A DNA stretch of 64,000 bases. It comes from Sphingobacterium daejeonense. GTDB taxonomy: Bacteria > Bacteroidota > Bacteroidia > Sphingobacteriales > Sphingobacteriaceae. Positions 1 to 10,889 of this stretch are shown here, piece by piece. Location of the stretch: NCBI RefSeq assembly GCF_901472535.1, contig NZ_LR590470.1, forward strand, positions 3,658,001 to 3,722,000, read 5' to 3'. The notes under the pieces were generated by a model. The model saw only the letters and a list, made by a program, of their open reading frames with translations. It searched no databases and was not told the origin of the DNA. How positions within the stretch are numbered: the stretch's first letter is position 1; each line of letters begins with the position of its first letter. Both the position numbers and the translations under genes were made by a program.

Positions 1-1058
1 TCCGCATCTGCAAGTGCCAACATCTTAATCTGCTCTTCCAGCTCCCGTTGCTTTGCTTCATCTTTGAAAAGACCCAAAACAGTTGGAACTAATTCTTCTC
101 TAGCAACAGCATCTCTGACCATTAATGCAGCATGTTTCTGAACCAATGCATTCGCATTTTTGGTTTGATGATCATCTGCTACATTTGGTGAAGGAACCAA
201 AACAACCGGTTTTCCTATCACACATAGTTCCGAGATGGTTCCTGCTCCTGCCCTTGCCACAATAACATCAGCAGCAGCATAAGCATAATCCATACGCTCT
301 AGAAATGGCATCAACTTAATTGACTCTGGCAAGGTATCACCAAGCTCAGCCTGCAATTTCTCATAATAGTAACTACCACATTGCCAAATCACTTGAATTC
401 CTGCAGCTGTTAATGCTGGAATACCAGCCTTGATACTATCATTCAGGGTCAATGCGCCTAAGCTACCCCCAGTTACCAATAAGGTCTTCTTTTCAAGATC
501 CAATCCAAATGCATGGATAGCTTCTTCTCTTTTTCCTTCTATAGCAACCGAAGACTTACGGATAGGATTCCCTGTCAACAGTACACGCTCGGCAGGAAAA
601 AATCTTTCCATCCCTTCATATGCAACACATATTTTCTTGGCCTTCGCACCCAACTTTTTGTTGGTCATCCCTGCATATGAATTTTGCTCTTGGATAACAG
701 TCGGCAAACCCATCATATTTGCCATCATCAACAATGGACCAGAAGCATAACCTCCAACACCAATTGCTGCCTCAGCTTTAAAATCTTTAAGAACTCTTCT
801 CGCCTTCCATAAGCTTTTCAGCATCTTGAATGGAAGACTAATGTTTTTTAATAATGATTGACGATTGAATCCAGCAATATCCAATCCTACAATCTCATAT
901 CCCGCAGCTGGAACTCTTTCCATTTCCATCTTTCCATTGGCACCTACGAATAGGATTTCAATATCCGGAGATATGTTCTTCAACGCATTGGCAATCGCTA
1001 TCGCAGGAAAGATATGACCTCCCGTTCCACCACCACTTATGATTACTCTATGCGCCAT
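1..1058 (-). CDS. murG: MurG, undecaprenyl-PP-MurNAc-pentapeptide GlcNAc transferase (3' end off window)
   Basis: MurG adds GlcNAc from UDP-GlcNAc to lipid I to make lipid II on the inner face of the cytoplasmic membrane. The minus strand reads from an ATG at 1058 into the family's N-terminal glycine-rich loop GGGTGGHIFPA (residues about 8-18). The lipid-binding side GGYASGP and the C-terminal donor-binding segments TGGSLGA and ARAGAGTISEL follow. The frame stays open over the whole visible part and runs off the left edge near residue 350, so only the last few residues are missing. It is the last visible gene of the mraZ-to-murG division cluster, 13 bp after ftsW. The identification is secure from these motifs and the gene order. 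Confidence 0.96.
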   Translation of the reverse strand, partial: MAHRVIISGGGTGGHIFPAIAIANALKNISPDIEILFVGANGKMEMERVPAAGYEIVGLDIAGFNRQSLLKNISLPFKMLKSLWKARRVLKDFKAEAAIGVGGYASGPLLMMANMMGLPTVIQEQNSYAGMTNKKLGAKAKKICVAYEGMERFFPAERVLLTGNPIRKSSVAIEGKREEAIHAFGLDLEKKTLLVTGGSLGALTLNDSIKAGIPALTAAGIQVIWQCGSYYYEKLQAELGDTLPESIKLMPFLERMDYAYAAADVIVARAGAGTISELCVIGKPVVLVPSPNVADDHQTKNANALVQKHAALMVRDAVAREELVPTVLGLFKDEAKQRELEEQIKMLALADA

Positions 1059-1070
1059 TCAATATTTCAA

Positions 1071-2270
1071 TTAAATTGTTCCAACCACTACTTTACGTGG
1101 AGCTTTCACAACTTCTTTTTCTTCTTTTACTTTTAATTCTTCAACATTACGGCTTACACTCAAGATAATTCCTAATGCAACACTCGTAAATAAAATGGAC
1201 GTACCACCCATACTCACCAACGGCAATGGCACCCCTGTTACTGGGCCCCAACCCTACGGCAACTGCCATGTTTGCCAAGGCCTGTATCGTAAGACTGAAG
1301 CCCAAGCCGGCCGCTAGAAAGGCCCCGAATGCCCGAGGACTCAACGTGACAATCCGAATACATCGGTACATCAATGCAATATACAGGAAGAGTAATACCG
1401 CCCCTCCAATTGTTCCATATTCTTCAATGATAATCGCGAAAATAAAATCCGAATAAGGGTGTGGCAATACATTTCGTTGAACACTGTTACCAACTCCTTT
1501 TCCAAACATTTCACCTGTCGCAATTGCTATTTTCGCATTATTCGCTTGGTAGTTCTTGTCATCTTGGAATGAAGTCTTTCCATCATGAACCTGCTCCGTA
1601 TTAAAGAAACCTTGGATACGACTCAAATAAGTAGCACGCCTTGGCCCCAAGAATATTACAAGCATCAATAAAACTCCACCGCCCATACATACCACAGGCA
1701 ATCTGCTTGAAACTGATACGACCAATTAATAATAACAATACACTAACGCCAAAAAGCATCAAAGCAGTAGATAAGTTAGCCCATGCAATCAATACAAACA
1801 CAAAACAAACCGCTCCCATGATAGGTATAAAAGACTTCTTTACATCCTTGATTTCCTCCTGCTTGCGAGATAACATCCTTGCCAAAAAATGTGATCAATG
1901 CCAACTTCGCCAAATCCGAAGTCTGAAACGTTTGATTAATCACAGGGAATAGTCAACCAACGACTAGCCTCATTGACCTTACTACCAAAAACTAAGGTGT
2001 AAAGCAATAGAGGAATCGTAATGACCATCAATAACTTCGAAATACCAGCATAATAACGGTAATCCAATTTATGTGAAAGGTACATCAATGCTAAACCTGC
2101 AATCACAATGAATAGGTGTTTGAATAAGTACATCTCAGTACCTTTACCTTCCTTGTAGGCCAATGTTCCCACTGAACTGTAAACAGCCAATAGTGACCAA
2201 ATGGATAATAGAATCACCAATGATCCAAATCCATTTATCGCCTTTTAGTTTTAGAAAAAATGTATTCCAT
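1071..2270 (-). CDS. ftsW: FtsW, lipid II polymerase/SEDS division protein (frame broken)
   Basis: FtsW is the SEDS-family membrane glycosyltransferase that polymerises lipid II at the septum together with the class B PBP encoded upstream. Pieces in several frames line up in order: an N-terminal segment from the ATG at 2270, LLAVYSSVGTLAYKEG, a set of hydrophobic helices, LSRIQGFF, ATGEMFGKGVG, and near the end NMAVAVGLGP followed in another frame by TGVPLPLVSMGGTS, the SEDS signature. The total span corresponds to about 400 aa, the normal length. At least four single-base shifts are needed, near 2250, 1930, 1700 and 1245. Dropping one A and one G in short runs near the start restores a continuous N-terminus. 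I read these as sequence errors because the gene is essential and every motif is present. Confidence 0.9.
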
Positions 2271-2286
2271 TGTCTCTCTTTTATGA

Positions 2287-3666
2287 TTATAAAGTCATTA
2301 CTGCTTCTTTGAACTTGTCTCCACGGTCTTCGTAGTTTTTAAACCAATCAAAGCTGGCACATGCTGGTGACAACAATACCGTATCACCTTTTTTAGCCAA
2401 ATGTGAAGCTATTTGAACAGCATCACTCATAGATGCGCTGTTCACGATTACATCAGTGTCATCCTCAAATGCTTCGTGGATACGACCAGTATCTTTACCG
2501 ATGCAGATGATTGCTTTTACCTTAGAACGAACAAGATCTTTCAACATCTCATAATCGTTGCCTTTATCAACACCACCCATGATCAATACGATATCCGTAG
2601 AGAAACTCTCCAATGCATACCATACCGAGTTCACGTTTGTAGCCTTTGAATCATTGATATAGTTCACACCGCCAATACAAGCAACGTGCTCCAACCTGTG
2701 CTCAACATTCACAAAGGACCCCATGCTCTCCTTCATCTTTTGGTTTCCTCAATTCCTGAACCTTAGCAACTAAACCAGAAGCCATGTTGTTGTAAACATT
2801 GTGCTTGCCCTGCAGTGATAATTCTTCAATATTCATGATAAAAGCTTCTCTATTTGGTATTAAAAATGTTCAAATTCTTCTCGTCGTCCAGATACGCTCC
2901 GGTATCTAATTTCCCCTCCAATGTGAATGGCAAGTGCATTGCTGCTGTTGGATGTTTATCCAGGGCTGCCACAGTTTCAGGATCATCCTTGCAATAAATA
3001 AAGTAATCCGTATCCTTTTGATTTTGAACCATGCGGAACTTTGATGCCACATAATTCTCCATCTTGTATTCATATCGATCCAAATGATCGGGTGTAATAT
3101 TCAATATCACTGCTTACATCTGCCCTGAAATGGTACATATCATCCAACATAAAACTGGAGATCTCCAATACATAAGCATCATGTTTTTCCCTTGCTACCT
3201 GCAATGCGAAGCTATTACCAATGTTTCCTGCAAGACCAACATTCAAGCCTCCATTTTTCAACATGTTATAGGTCAACAAGGTGGTCGTTGTTTTTCCGTT
3301 TGACCCAGTGATGCAAAATAATTTCGCATCCGTATATTGCGCGGCAAACTCGATCTCCGAAATAATCGGCAAAGCCTAAGCCTCTCAATTTTTTAATTAA
3401 TGGAGCCTTTTCAGGAATCCCAGGACTTTTTTACAACTAAATCAGCATTGATGATCTGGTCCTTAGTATGCTGTCCCTCCTCATAGGCAATACCCTCTTT
3501 TTTCCAAAGTGGATTTATACGTATCAGCTATGCTTCCCATATCTGACACAAATACATCAAAACCCTGGTCTTTGCCGAGAATCGCAGCTCCAACGCCGCT
3601 CTCACCAGCACCTAGTATCACTAAGCGACCTGATTGTGGGTAATATGTATGTGCAATATTTGGCAT
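2287..3666 (-). CDS. murD: MurD, UDP-MurNAc-L-Ala--D-Glu ligase (frame broken)
   Basis: MurD adds D-glutamate to UDP-MurNAc-L-alanine in the cytoplasm using ATP. The start ATG at 3666 leads to the N-terminal Rossmann segment LVILGAGESGVGAA. Then come the ATP-binding P-loop GSNGKTTTT, the conserved NITPDHLDRY in the central domain, and the C-terminal ligase domain with NDSKATN and SPACASFDWF. These are the standard Mur-ligase landmarks in the right order. The span equals about 460 aa, as expected. At least four frame breaks lie near 3480, 3390, 3110 and 2740. The gene sits 4 bp after mraY and 16 bp before ftsW, which fits one transcript. Confidence 0.92.
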
Positions 3667-3670
3667 TTCG

Positions 3671-4914
3671 TTATCTTACTTTCAATGTCACAATGGTTAA
3701 AATCGCCAAGATGATAGACACAATTACAAAGCGCGTACAATCTTGGATTCGTGATAACCTTTCTTTTGATAATGGTGATGCAATGGAGACATCAAGAAAA
3801 TCCTTCTTCCCTCTCCAAACTTCTTTTTGGTGTATTTGAAGTATGATACTTGAAGGATTACTGACAAGTTCTCGATCAAGAAAATACCACATAGCACAGG
3901 AATCAACAGTTCTTTACGAATTAAGATCGCAAAGGCTGCAATGATACCCCCAATAGCCAAACTACCTGTATCTCCATAAACACCTGTGCAGGGTAGGCAT
4001 TGTACCATAAAAAGCCAGTACATGCCCCAACAAAGGCTCCCGCAAAAATTACCAGCTCACCCGAATTCGGAATAAACATGATGTTGAGGTAATCCGCAAA
4101 AATGATGTTACCCGATACATAGGCCAAAACAGCTAAGGTAATACCCATAATTGCCGATGTACCCGTCGCGAGACCATCAATCCCATCCGTAATATTCGCT
4201 CCATTGGACACCGCAGTAATAATAAATACGACTACGACCAAGAAAACAAAGAACGTCGCCATAGGGCTATTGACACCGAATACATCCAATACTTTGGAGT
4301 AATCGAACTCATTGTTTTTATAAAAAGGAATGTTCGTCTTCGTAGACTTCACATTCTCAGCGTATGACTTCTCTCCCGTTGAAGGATTGATAATAACCTC
4401 TACCGGTTTCGAAGATGTTGGATTCGCAACCTGTTGCCTTGCAACAATCTCAGGATGGAAATACATCGTAATAGCAAATCAAAACCCCTAATCCCACTTG
4501 GCCAATTACTTTGAACTTCCCTGCTAATCCTTCTTTATTCTTACGGAAGACTTTGATATAATCATCTAAAAATCCAATTGCACCCATCCAAACTGTGGTA
4601 ATGATCATTAATATGATATAGATATTGTCCAGTTTAGCAAAGAGCAAGGTTGGTATTAAAATACCAGCGATGATAATCAAACCACCCATTGTCGGAGTAC
4701 CTTGTTTCTTTTTCTCTCCCTCTAATCCAAGGTCGCGAATAGTTTCTCCAACTTGTTTTTGATGCAACAAACGAATTAAACGGCTACCATATACAGTAGT
4801 GATAATCAACGAAGTGATAACTGCCATGGCTGTACGAAACGATATAAATTGGAATAATCCAGCACCTGGAATATGGATGTGCTCGTTTAGCCAAGTGAAT
4901 AAATAGTAAAGCAT
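3671..4914 (-). CDS. mraY: MraY, phospho-MurNAc-pentapeptide transferase (frame broken)
   Basis: MraY transfers phospho-MurNAc-pentapeptide to undecaprenyl phosphate to form lipid I, and is a polytopic inner-membrane enzyme. From the ATG at 4914 the protein begins [13 protein letters not shown] and carries the family signatures [18 protein letters not shown] and [13 protein letters not shown] with its catalytic aspartates, followed by [13 protein letters not shown] near the C-terminus. The span of about 414 aa includes the long periplasmic insertion common in Bacteroidota (about residues 180-230, containing [11 protein letters not shown]). Breaks near 4465, 4000 and 3735 divide it into overlapping frames. 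It begins 6 bp after murE. Confidence 0.93.
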
Positions 4915-4919
4915 GCAGT

Positions 4920-6378
4920 TTAATTGTGTTCGTTAAAAATCTTTATTAATTCCTCTTTGTCATCGAAGTGATTCTTCACCCGTTTACATCTTGATATTTC
5001 TCGTGTCCTTTTCCAGCAACCAAAAATCAACATCGCCTGGCTGTGCCAGATGAAAAGCAGCACGAATTGCCTCTCTTTCTATCTGTTATGGAAAACACAT
5101 TCTTTCTTTTGTCTGACGGAATACCCACTTCCATCTCCCTGATGATAGTACCTGGGTCTTCGGTCCTCGGATTGTCTGAAGTCAAGACTACTTTATCGCT
5201 CAATCTTGCTGCTACCTCAGCCATCTCGGGACGTTTCGTTTTGTCACGATCTCCACCACAGCCCAAAACCGTCAAAATCTGCTGACCTGGCTTTCTCAAA
5301 TCACCAATCGTTTCCAAAACATTTTCTACAGCATCCGGTGTATGCGCATAGTCAACAATAGCAACCACGCCAGTCGAAGATTTCATTGTCTCAAAACGAC
5401 CCTCAGCACCAGAAATCTCACTCAATGCCATCAACACCTTCATCGTTTCTTGCTCCAATAAAATTGCAGCACCGTATACCGCCAATAAATTGTAAGCATT
5501 GAAATCACCTACCAATTTTACCCACACTTCCTGACCATCAACCTGCAAAAGCATCCCATCGAAATGGCTTTCCAAAATCTTGGCCTTAAAATCAGCCATC
5601 TGGTGCAAACCATAGGTTTTCTTGTGCGCAAAAGTATTTTGAAGCATAACCAATCCGTTTTTATCATCGATATTGGTCAATGCAAATGCATATCTGTCTA
5701 AATCATCAAAGAACTTTTTCTTCGCCTTGATATAGTTGGCAAAGGCTCCATGGAAATCCAAGTGATCATGCGTGATATTGGTGAAGATGCCACCAGCAAA
5801 CTTCAACCCTGCAATCCTTTGCTGAACTACAGCATGCGAACTCACTTCCATGAAACAATAATCACATCCATCCTCAACCATATCCTTCAACAAGGAATTC
5901 AATGAAATTGGATCAGGTGTGGTATGTGTTGCTTCAACAACCCTATCCCCAATCTGATTTTGAACAGTAGACAATAAGCCTACATGAAAACCCAGCTTGC
6001 TAAAAAGGTTGAAAAGCAAGGTAGCAACCGTTGTTTTACCGTTTGTACCTGTTACTCCCACTAATTTCAATTTCGAGGAAGATTGCCGTAGAATGTCGAT
6101 GCCATCACTCCTAACGCATAGGCCGAATCTCCAACAACAACATAAACTACTTTTTCATCCAGCTCCTCTGGTAATTCTTCAACCACCACAACCGAAGCAC
6201 CCAATTCAATGGCTTTACCAACAAATAGATGACCATCAGTTTGATGTCCACGAACTGCCACAAACGCACTGCCTTCAACCGCTTTTCTCGAGTCTAGACA
6301 AAGCGAGCTAACCTCTGTCTCCAGAGAACCTCGGTAATCAGTTACCGGAATAGCATGTAGCAACTCCTTCAACAACAT
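4920..6378 (-). CDS. murE: MurE, UDP-MurNAc-tripeptide synthetase (frame broken)
   Basis: MurE adds the third residue of the stem peptide, normally meso-diaminopimelate in this phylum. The ATG at 6378 leads through an N-terminal domain with the [17 protein letters not shown] signature to the P-loop [23 protein letters not shown], and [13 protein letters not shown] with [14 protein letters not shown]. The segment [10 protein letters not shown] is the DNPR motif that marks diaminopimelate-type MurE. One shift near 6070 joins the two main parts. Another near 5060 hides the C-terminus, which in the other frame ends KIFNEHN just before mraY. Full length is about 486 aa. ftsI ends 2 bp before the start. 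Confidence 0.94.
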
Positions 6379-6379
6379 A

Positions 6380-8507
6380 TTAATTCAATTCTATTAAAAC
6401 ATTAGTCCCTGGTTTCAATCGCTGACCAGCTGCTAATGATTGATTCACAACTTTACCCTTTCCTCTAACTGTCGCTTTAAATCCAGCGTTTTCCATTGCA
6501 TACAATGCATCAACCAAACCCATCCCCTTCACATTCGGAACAACACCTTCTTTAAACTCGCCAACAGTAAATGCCTGTGCCGTATGATCCGAAGAATCTT
6601 TGTCAGACTCAACGATCGAATTCCAGTTTACAGACTGAACACCTAACATCTGATATACTTTGGCTGTAGCATCTTTCGACCCTCTCAATGTATAAGGAAC
6701 TTTACTTCCTGATACATTCACTTGACGGTTGTTGAATGTTTTGTGCAATGAAAGGTCATTTGCATAAACCATATCCGCCAACTCTCTGAATACTGGTCCA
6801 GCTACCGAACCACCATAGTATCCATTCCTTGGGTTACGAATAACCACAATCATGGAATATTTAGGATTCTCTGCAGGAAAATATCCAGCAAATGATGATT
6901 GATACCTTCTCGCTCCATACCCACGTGCACCATCTGCCATCTGCGCAGTACCAGTTTTACCTGCCGAAGTGTACAATGGACTTCTCAAGCGTTTACCCGT
7001 TCCTTCAGTCATCACCCCCGCCATCATCTTCTGCATTTTACCAATCGCCTCCTTAGAAGCAATTTGTTTATTGATCACTCGAGCTTCAAATTTCTTTACG
7101 GTTGATCCCAGGTGTTGAATTTCTTTTACAAACAATGGCGCAACCATTTTACCGTCATTTGCAACTGCATTGAACAAAGTCAATGTCTGCAAAGGAGTTA
7201 ATTTCAGCTCATATCCATAGGCCATCTGCACCAATGAAAGCTTACTCCAAGATCTGCTATCTGGCATCTTAACCCATGGGTTAGCCTCTCCCGGAATCTG
7301 AAGACCCAATGGTTTCGCCATACCCCACTCATGAAGTTTACCAGTGAATTTTTCCGGATTCTTACCGTAATGCGTACCAATCGTTTTTGCAACACCCACG
7401 TTTGAAGACTCCTCAAATGCCTCTTTAATAGTCCACTTTGGATTTCTTTGGTGGATGTGAATCTTTAATCGTGTGTCCAGGGACTTTCCAAGTACCATTA
7501 CCGATATCGATAACAGTGCTTGTATCAACCATATTGTCATCCAATGCCACCAAATAAGAAGCTACCTTGAATGTTGATCCCGGATCCGCTCCTTGAGCAA
7601 TAGCATAATTGAATTTTTCTCTATAAACACCTTCAGAATCCCTAGTAAAATTGGCAATCGCCCTTACTTCCCCAGTCGCTACCTCCATCAGCACTACACA
7701 GCCATTATCTGCATTACTTTGGATCAATTGTTTCTCCAAAGCACGCTGAGCCATGTCCTGCATGTTGACATCTATGGTTGCAATAATATCAGAACCATCA
7801 GTCGGAGCGACTTCCATCTCACGGTTTACAGGAATCCAAACACCACCAGCAATGCGTTGCATTAACTGAACACCACTCTTACCTTCAATATAATCCCCAT
7901 AAGCACCTTCAAGACCAACACGTACAGTATCACCCTTACTATTTTTGTAACCAATGGTACGTGCTGCCAAATTTGTAAATGGCAGGATACGCTTGTTTTC
8001 TCTAACTGCTATCAAAGAACTTGAGAATCTCTCTTTCTCTTCCTTAAAATTCCTCAACAAAGGAAAGGTCTTTAAGACCTTCAGTTGTTGATGCGTAACA
8101 TCACGTTTCAAAAGCACGTAACGCTGCTTTTTAGCTCTGGCTTCTTTTAACTGGGTCAGATACTGCCTAGCTGACCTGTCCTTAAAGTAGGCAGCCAGCT
8201 TGTTGGCCAAAGAATCCACCCGAGCATTAAAAACATTGTTATGCTCGGATGGAATGGCCATCGCATCAAACCGTATCTCATATTCCGGAACAGAAGTAGC
8301 CAGTAAACTTCCGTCATTGGAATAAATATTTCCTCTTGCCGCCTCGATCACACGCTCGCGAATAGTCAAACTATCTGCAATTGCGCGCCACTGATCCCCA
8401 TCAACATATTGAAGGTGCAATAACTTGCCGAAAACCAATAAAGCACCAAAAACCATCAGGCCAAATGCCAGGTACACCCTAATCAATATGGACTTCCTAA
8501 TATTCAT
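6380..8507 (-). CDS. ftsI: FtsI/Spo-VD-type class B penicillin-binding protein with PASTA domain (one frame break)
   Basis: This is the septal transpeptidase that cross-links new peptidoglycan with FtsW. A short cytoplasmic N-terminus and one membrane helix (about residues 10-30) precede the PBP dimerisation domain. The transpeptidase domain has all three active-site motifs: STFK (in GADPGSTFK), SSN (in FEESSNVG) and KTG (in SAGKTGTAQ). The C-terminal part, with VPNVKGMGLVDAL and LKPGTNVLIE, is PASTA-like, as in many Bacteroidota FtsI proteins. The two frames overlap near 7425-7540, so one base is wrong near 7445. The total is about 709 aa, a normal size. The gene lies 15 bp after ftsL. Confidence 0.95.
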
Positions 8508-8522
8508 CTATTGGTCTCTTTA

Positions 8523-8932
8523 TTATTTTACTTCCCTTACTATTTCTAACTTAATTGGCGGTTCTGTTCTTTCTTTCAATCCCAGCGTATCCGCTCTTTT
8601 AGCAATCTCTGTTTGCGTCGTCAACTTCATCAATTCCGCATTCAATGACTTGTAATCCCAACCTAGCTCCTTCACTTCCCTCCCCAACTTATCAATCCTT
8701 CTAACCGTGTTCTCTGCCAAGTGGCGATTCGAGATGTACAGCAATCTAACAAGGCAAGAAATGCCACAAACGGCAAATTTCTGGCAACTAACAAGGAAGA
8801 GATTTTTTTCTGCGAAAAGAATGTTTTCAGAAAGTCCTGGGTCTCCTCGACCTTCTCCTCCAATGCATCCGACATCTCCTCTTGAACTTCCTCACTCAGC
8901 TCCTTTTGCTTTATAGTATTTCTCTTTGCCAT
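8523..8932 (-). CDS. ftsL: FtsL-like division protein (one frame break)
   Basis: This is a small bitopic protein in the position that FtsL occupies between rsmH and ftsI. The first frame has an acidic, charged cytoplasmic N-terminus (about residues 1-45) and a hydrophobic stretch around LPFVAFLALL. A one-base shift near 8745 leads into LYISNRHLAENTVRRIDKL, followed by a heptad-rich periplasmic part. That part looks like the coiled coil through which FtsL pairs with its partner (KELGWDYKSLNAELMKL). It ends with REVK. The total is about 136 aa. The family is poorly conserved, so the assignment rests on gene order, size and topology. Confidence 0.85.
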
Positions 8933-8944
8933 ACTTTTACTCTA

Positions 8945-9862
8945 CTATATTTTTTCTGCGATCCTCAACTTTGCACTGCGTGCTCTGTTGTTTTGTTTTA
9001 CTTCATCTCCCGAAGCCACGATCGCTTTCCTACTAATCACTTTAAATGGCTTAATCTCATTTCCAAAGAAATCCTTCTCTACTTCTCCTTTGAACTTACC
9101 CTTGGCCATAAAATTCTTTACCAATCTATCCTCCAACGAATGATATGACATCACCACCAATCTGCCTTCAACTTTCAAAACTCCTGCAGTCTGTTCCAAA
9201 AATTCCTGCAAGGCCTCCAATTCTTTGTTAACTTCAATTCTTAATGCCTGAAAAACCTGAGCATGATATTTATGCTCCTTGCCTTTAGGTACTAATTTTT
9301 GAATCGCAGCTTTCAACTCAGCAACAGTCTGGATTGGATTGCTCAATCGGCCAGTCACAATTGTTTTGGCCAACGATTTAGCATTTTGGATTTCACCGTA
9401 CATGCCGAAAATCCTATGCAAGTCCTCCTCAGAATATGTATTCAATACTTTGCGAGCATCAAGATCAGCGATCTGATCCATCCTCATATCCAAGTCCGCA
9501 TCAAAGCGAATTGAAAAACCGCGGTCCGCAGCATCAAATTGATGCGACGAAACCCCTAAATCGGCCAAAATACCGTCTACCTGTTTTACACCTTCTAAGC
9601 GCAGATAATTTTTTAAGAACTTAAAATTTTGGTGGATCAATGTAAACCTTTCATCCGGAAGCGCATTTTTAATAGCGTCAGGATCTTGATCAAAAGCGAT
9701 CAATCTTCCCTGCGGCCCCAAATGCTTTAGAATCTCTTTCGAGTGTCCGCCACCCCCAAATGTCACATCTACATAAATCCCGTTTGGTTTTATAGCTAGT
9801 GCGTCAATACACTCCTGGAGCATTACTGGAACGTGATAACCGATTTCGTTACTCATTGCCAT
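8945..9862 (-). CDS. rsmH: RsmH, 16S rRNA m4C1402 methyltransferase
   Basis: RsmH (MraW) methylates N4 of C1402 in the 16S rRNA P site using S-adenosylmethionine. The intact 305-aa frame has YHVPVMLQECIDAL at the N-terminus. It carries the SAM-binding DVTFGGGGHSKEIL and FDQDPDAI, then ADLGVSSHQFD, the FQALRIEVNKEL signature and YHSLEDRLVKNF near the C-terminus. The start overlaps the end of mraZ by 14 bp, which implies translational coupling. A second in-frame ATG two codons downstream is equally possible as the start. Confidence 0.97.
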   Translation of the reverse strand: MAMSNEIGYHVPVMLQECIDALAIKPNGIYVDVTFGGGGHSKEILKHLGPQGRLIAFDQDPDAIKNALPDERFTLIHQNFKFLKNYLRLEGVKQVDGILADLGVSSHQFDAADRGFSIRFDADLDMRMDQIADLDARKVLNTYSEEDLHRIFGMYGEIQNAKSLAKTIVTGRLSNPIQTVAELKAAIQKLVPKGKEHKYHAQVFQALRIEVNKELEALQEFLEQTAGVLKVEGRLVVMSYHSLEDRLVKNFMAKGKFKGEVEKDFFGNEIKPFKVISRKAIVASGDEVKQNNRARSAKLRIAEKI

Positions 9863-10319
9863 CTCCGAAGTTAAATCCGCCCATTACTTCTTCTGCCAAT
9901 GAAGAGAAGTCATCATCCAAACTTCCATCCATCATTTTTTCATACTCATCCTTCGCCCAAACCTCGATCTTGTCGAACTGACATTGCAAGAAAACATCTC
10001 CGTTAACATTTGCATACTCCAACAATGATTTTGGCAAAAGAACCCTTCCTGCAGAATCCAAGGAAAGCTCCGTAGCACCACGCATAAACTGACGGATGAA
10101 TTTTCTGTTCCGCTCGTTATACTGGTTCAACTTCGACAACTGAAGCATCTTCTTGCTCCACTCCTCTTTCGTGTAAATCACCAAATTCTTCTCAAAACCA
10201 CGATTCACAACAAGCCCTTCACGCTCTACATCAGGCAGTTGCCTTTTGAGCGCTGCAGGAACCACCATTCTTCCTTTGGTGTCCAACTTGCATTCGAATT
10301 CGCCGATTAATTGAATCAT
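9849..10319 (-). CDS. mraZ: MraZ, transcriptional regulator of the division cluster
   Basis: MraZ is an AbrB-fold DNA-binding protein that represses its own division/cell-wall operon. The 156-aa product shows the two SpoVT/AbrB-like repeats: IGEFECKLDTKGRMVVPAAL at the N-terminus and TELSLDSAGRVLLPKSLLEY in the middle, each with the DxxGR signature. The acidic C-terminal tail (about residues 125-156) is longer than in Escherichia coli. It is the first gene of the minus-strand cluster and overlaps rsmH. Three direct TGGGN repeats lie about 45-70 bp upstream and would be its own operator. Confidence 0.97.
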   Translation of the reverse strand: MIQLIGEFECKLDTKGRMVVPAALKRQLPDVEREGLVVNRGFEKNLVIYTKEEWSKKMLQLSKLNQYNERNRKFIRQFMRGATELSLDSAGRVLLPKSLLEYANVNGDVFLQCQFDKIEVWAKDEYEKMMDGSLDDDFSSLAEEVMGGFNFGDGNE

Positions 10320-10363
10320 TTAGTAAACTTCTACAGTAATATTAATGTAAAAGTATACACTTT

Positions 10364-10390
10364 CTCCCACAATCTCCCACAATGCCCCAC
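10364..10390 (-). promoter_or_regulatory. MraZ operator: three TGGGN boxes at 10-bp spacing
   Basis: On the minus strand, TGTGGGG, TGTGGGA and TGTGGGA recur with a period of exactly 10 bp (plus-strand blocks ending at 10370, 10380 and 10390). MraZ of other bacteria binds direct TGGG(A/G) repeats at this period. The boxes lie about 45 bp before the mraZ start, where they would overlap a promoter. A poor -7-like TATACTTTT lies just downstream. That this is the operator is inferred from the known specificity and the position. Confidence 0.85.
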
Positions 10391-10575
10391 AAAAAAGTTT
10401 TCCACATAGTATATCGACTACAAAAAACCCCTTTAAACACCCTAAAACGCATAATAATATTGAAAACCACAATAAATTAAGGTTTGTAAAAAATCTCTGC
10501 TTTACGCCAAAAAACGGATACAAATTCCTTGTTTTTAAGGAATTGAATTACCCAAAAACAGCAAAAGTGGGGCCA

Positions 10576-10630
10576 AAGTGGGAGGAACATCAGCAGAATC
10601 GAAGGTCAAGTGGGAGGAAGTGGCAGAATC
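10576..10630 (+). repeat. Imperfect 32-bp direct duplication
   Basis: AAGTGGGAGGAA occurs at 10576-10587 and again at 10608-10619. Each copy is followed a few bases later by GCAGAATC (10593-10600 and 10623-10630). The two copies look like a tandem duplication that has since lost a few bases. It lies between mraZ and aspS, and no function is visible. Confidence 0.6.
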
Positions 10631-10729
10631 TGTGGTCTTTTTGAGAAAAAATCCGACCGATCTGGATTTGTTTTATATGAATAATACAAGGTCAAACAGG
10701 GGACTTGTTCCACTCTCGTTATTCTTTCA

Positions 10730-10790
10730 TTCGGACCTTCTTCGGACCTTGTTCGGGTGTTTTCCGAACAAGGTCCGAACAAGGTCCGAA
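10730..10790. repeat. Long intergenic hairpin built from GGTCCGAACAA repeats
   Basis: Arms at 10730-10756 and 10764-10790 are complementary at 26 of 27 positions around a 7-nt loop. Each arm is itself made of direct copies of an 11-bp unit, AAGGTCCGAAC. There is no T-run on either side, so it is not a plain terminator. It lies between the divergent mraZ and aspS genes. The form resembles REP-like palindromic elements that are dispersed in genomes, but only this copy is in the window. Confidence 0.8.
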
Positions 10791-10889
10791 CAAAGCCCGA
10801 AGGAGAGACGAATGAGAGTATAACAAGGACCTTATTATACTGCGCTGCTGATAGTATAGATAATATTCTTTATTCTCGCATAAATCCGA

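Larger units (their letters stand above)
10391..10889. other. Intergenic region between mraZ and aspS
   Basis: This 500-bp stretch separates the divergent division cluster and aspS. It holds the imperfect duplication and the hairpin repeat listed separately. The 81-codon frame at 10578-10823 is made largely of these repeats and has no recognisable features, so no gene is called here. Confidence 0.6.

Noticed and set aside
1071..6378. Programmed frameshifting in the division cluster
   Set aside because: There are too many breaks at ordinary homopolymers and no slippery-site or stem pattern shared between them.
10571..10618. Plus-strand TGGGG/TGGGA boxes as a second MraZ site
   Set aside because: The spacing is 11 and 32 bp, not 10, and the boxes belong to the imperfect duplication.
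10578..10823. 81-codon plus-strand frame
   Set aside because: It is built of the duplication and the hairpin repeats and has no recognisable domain.
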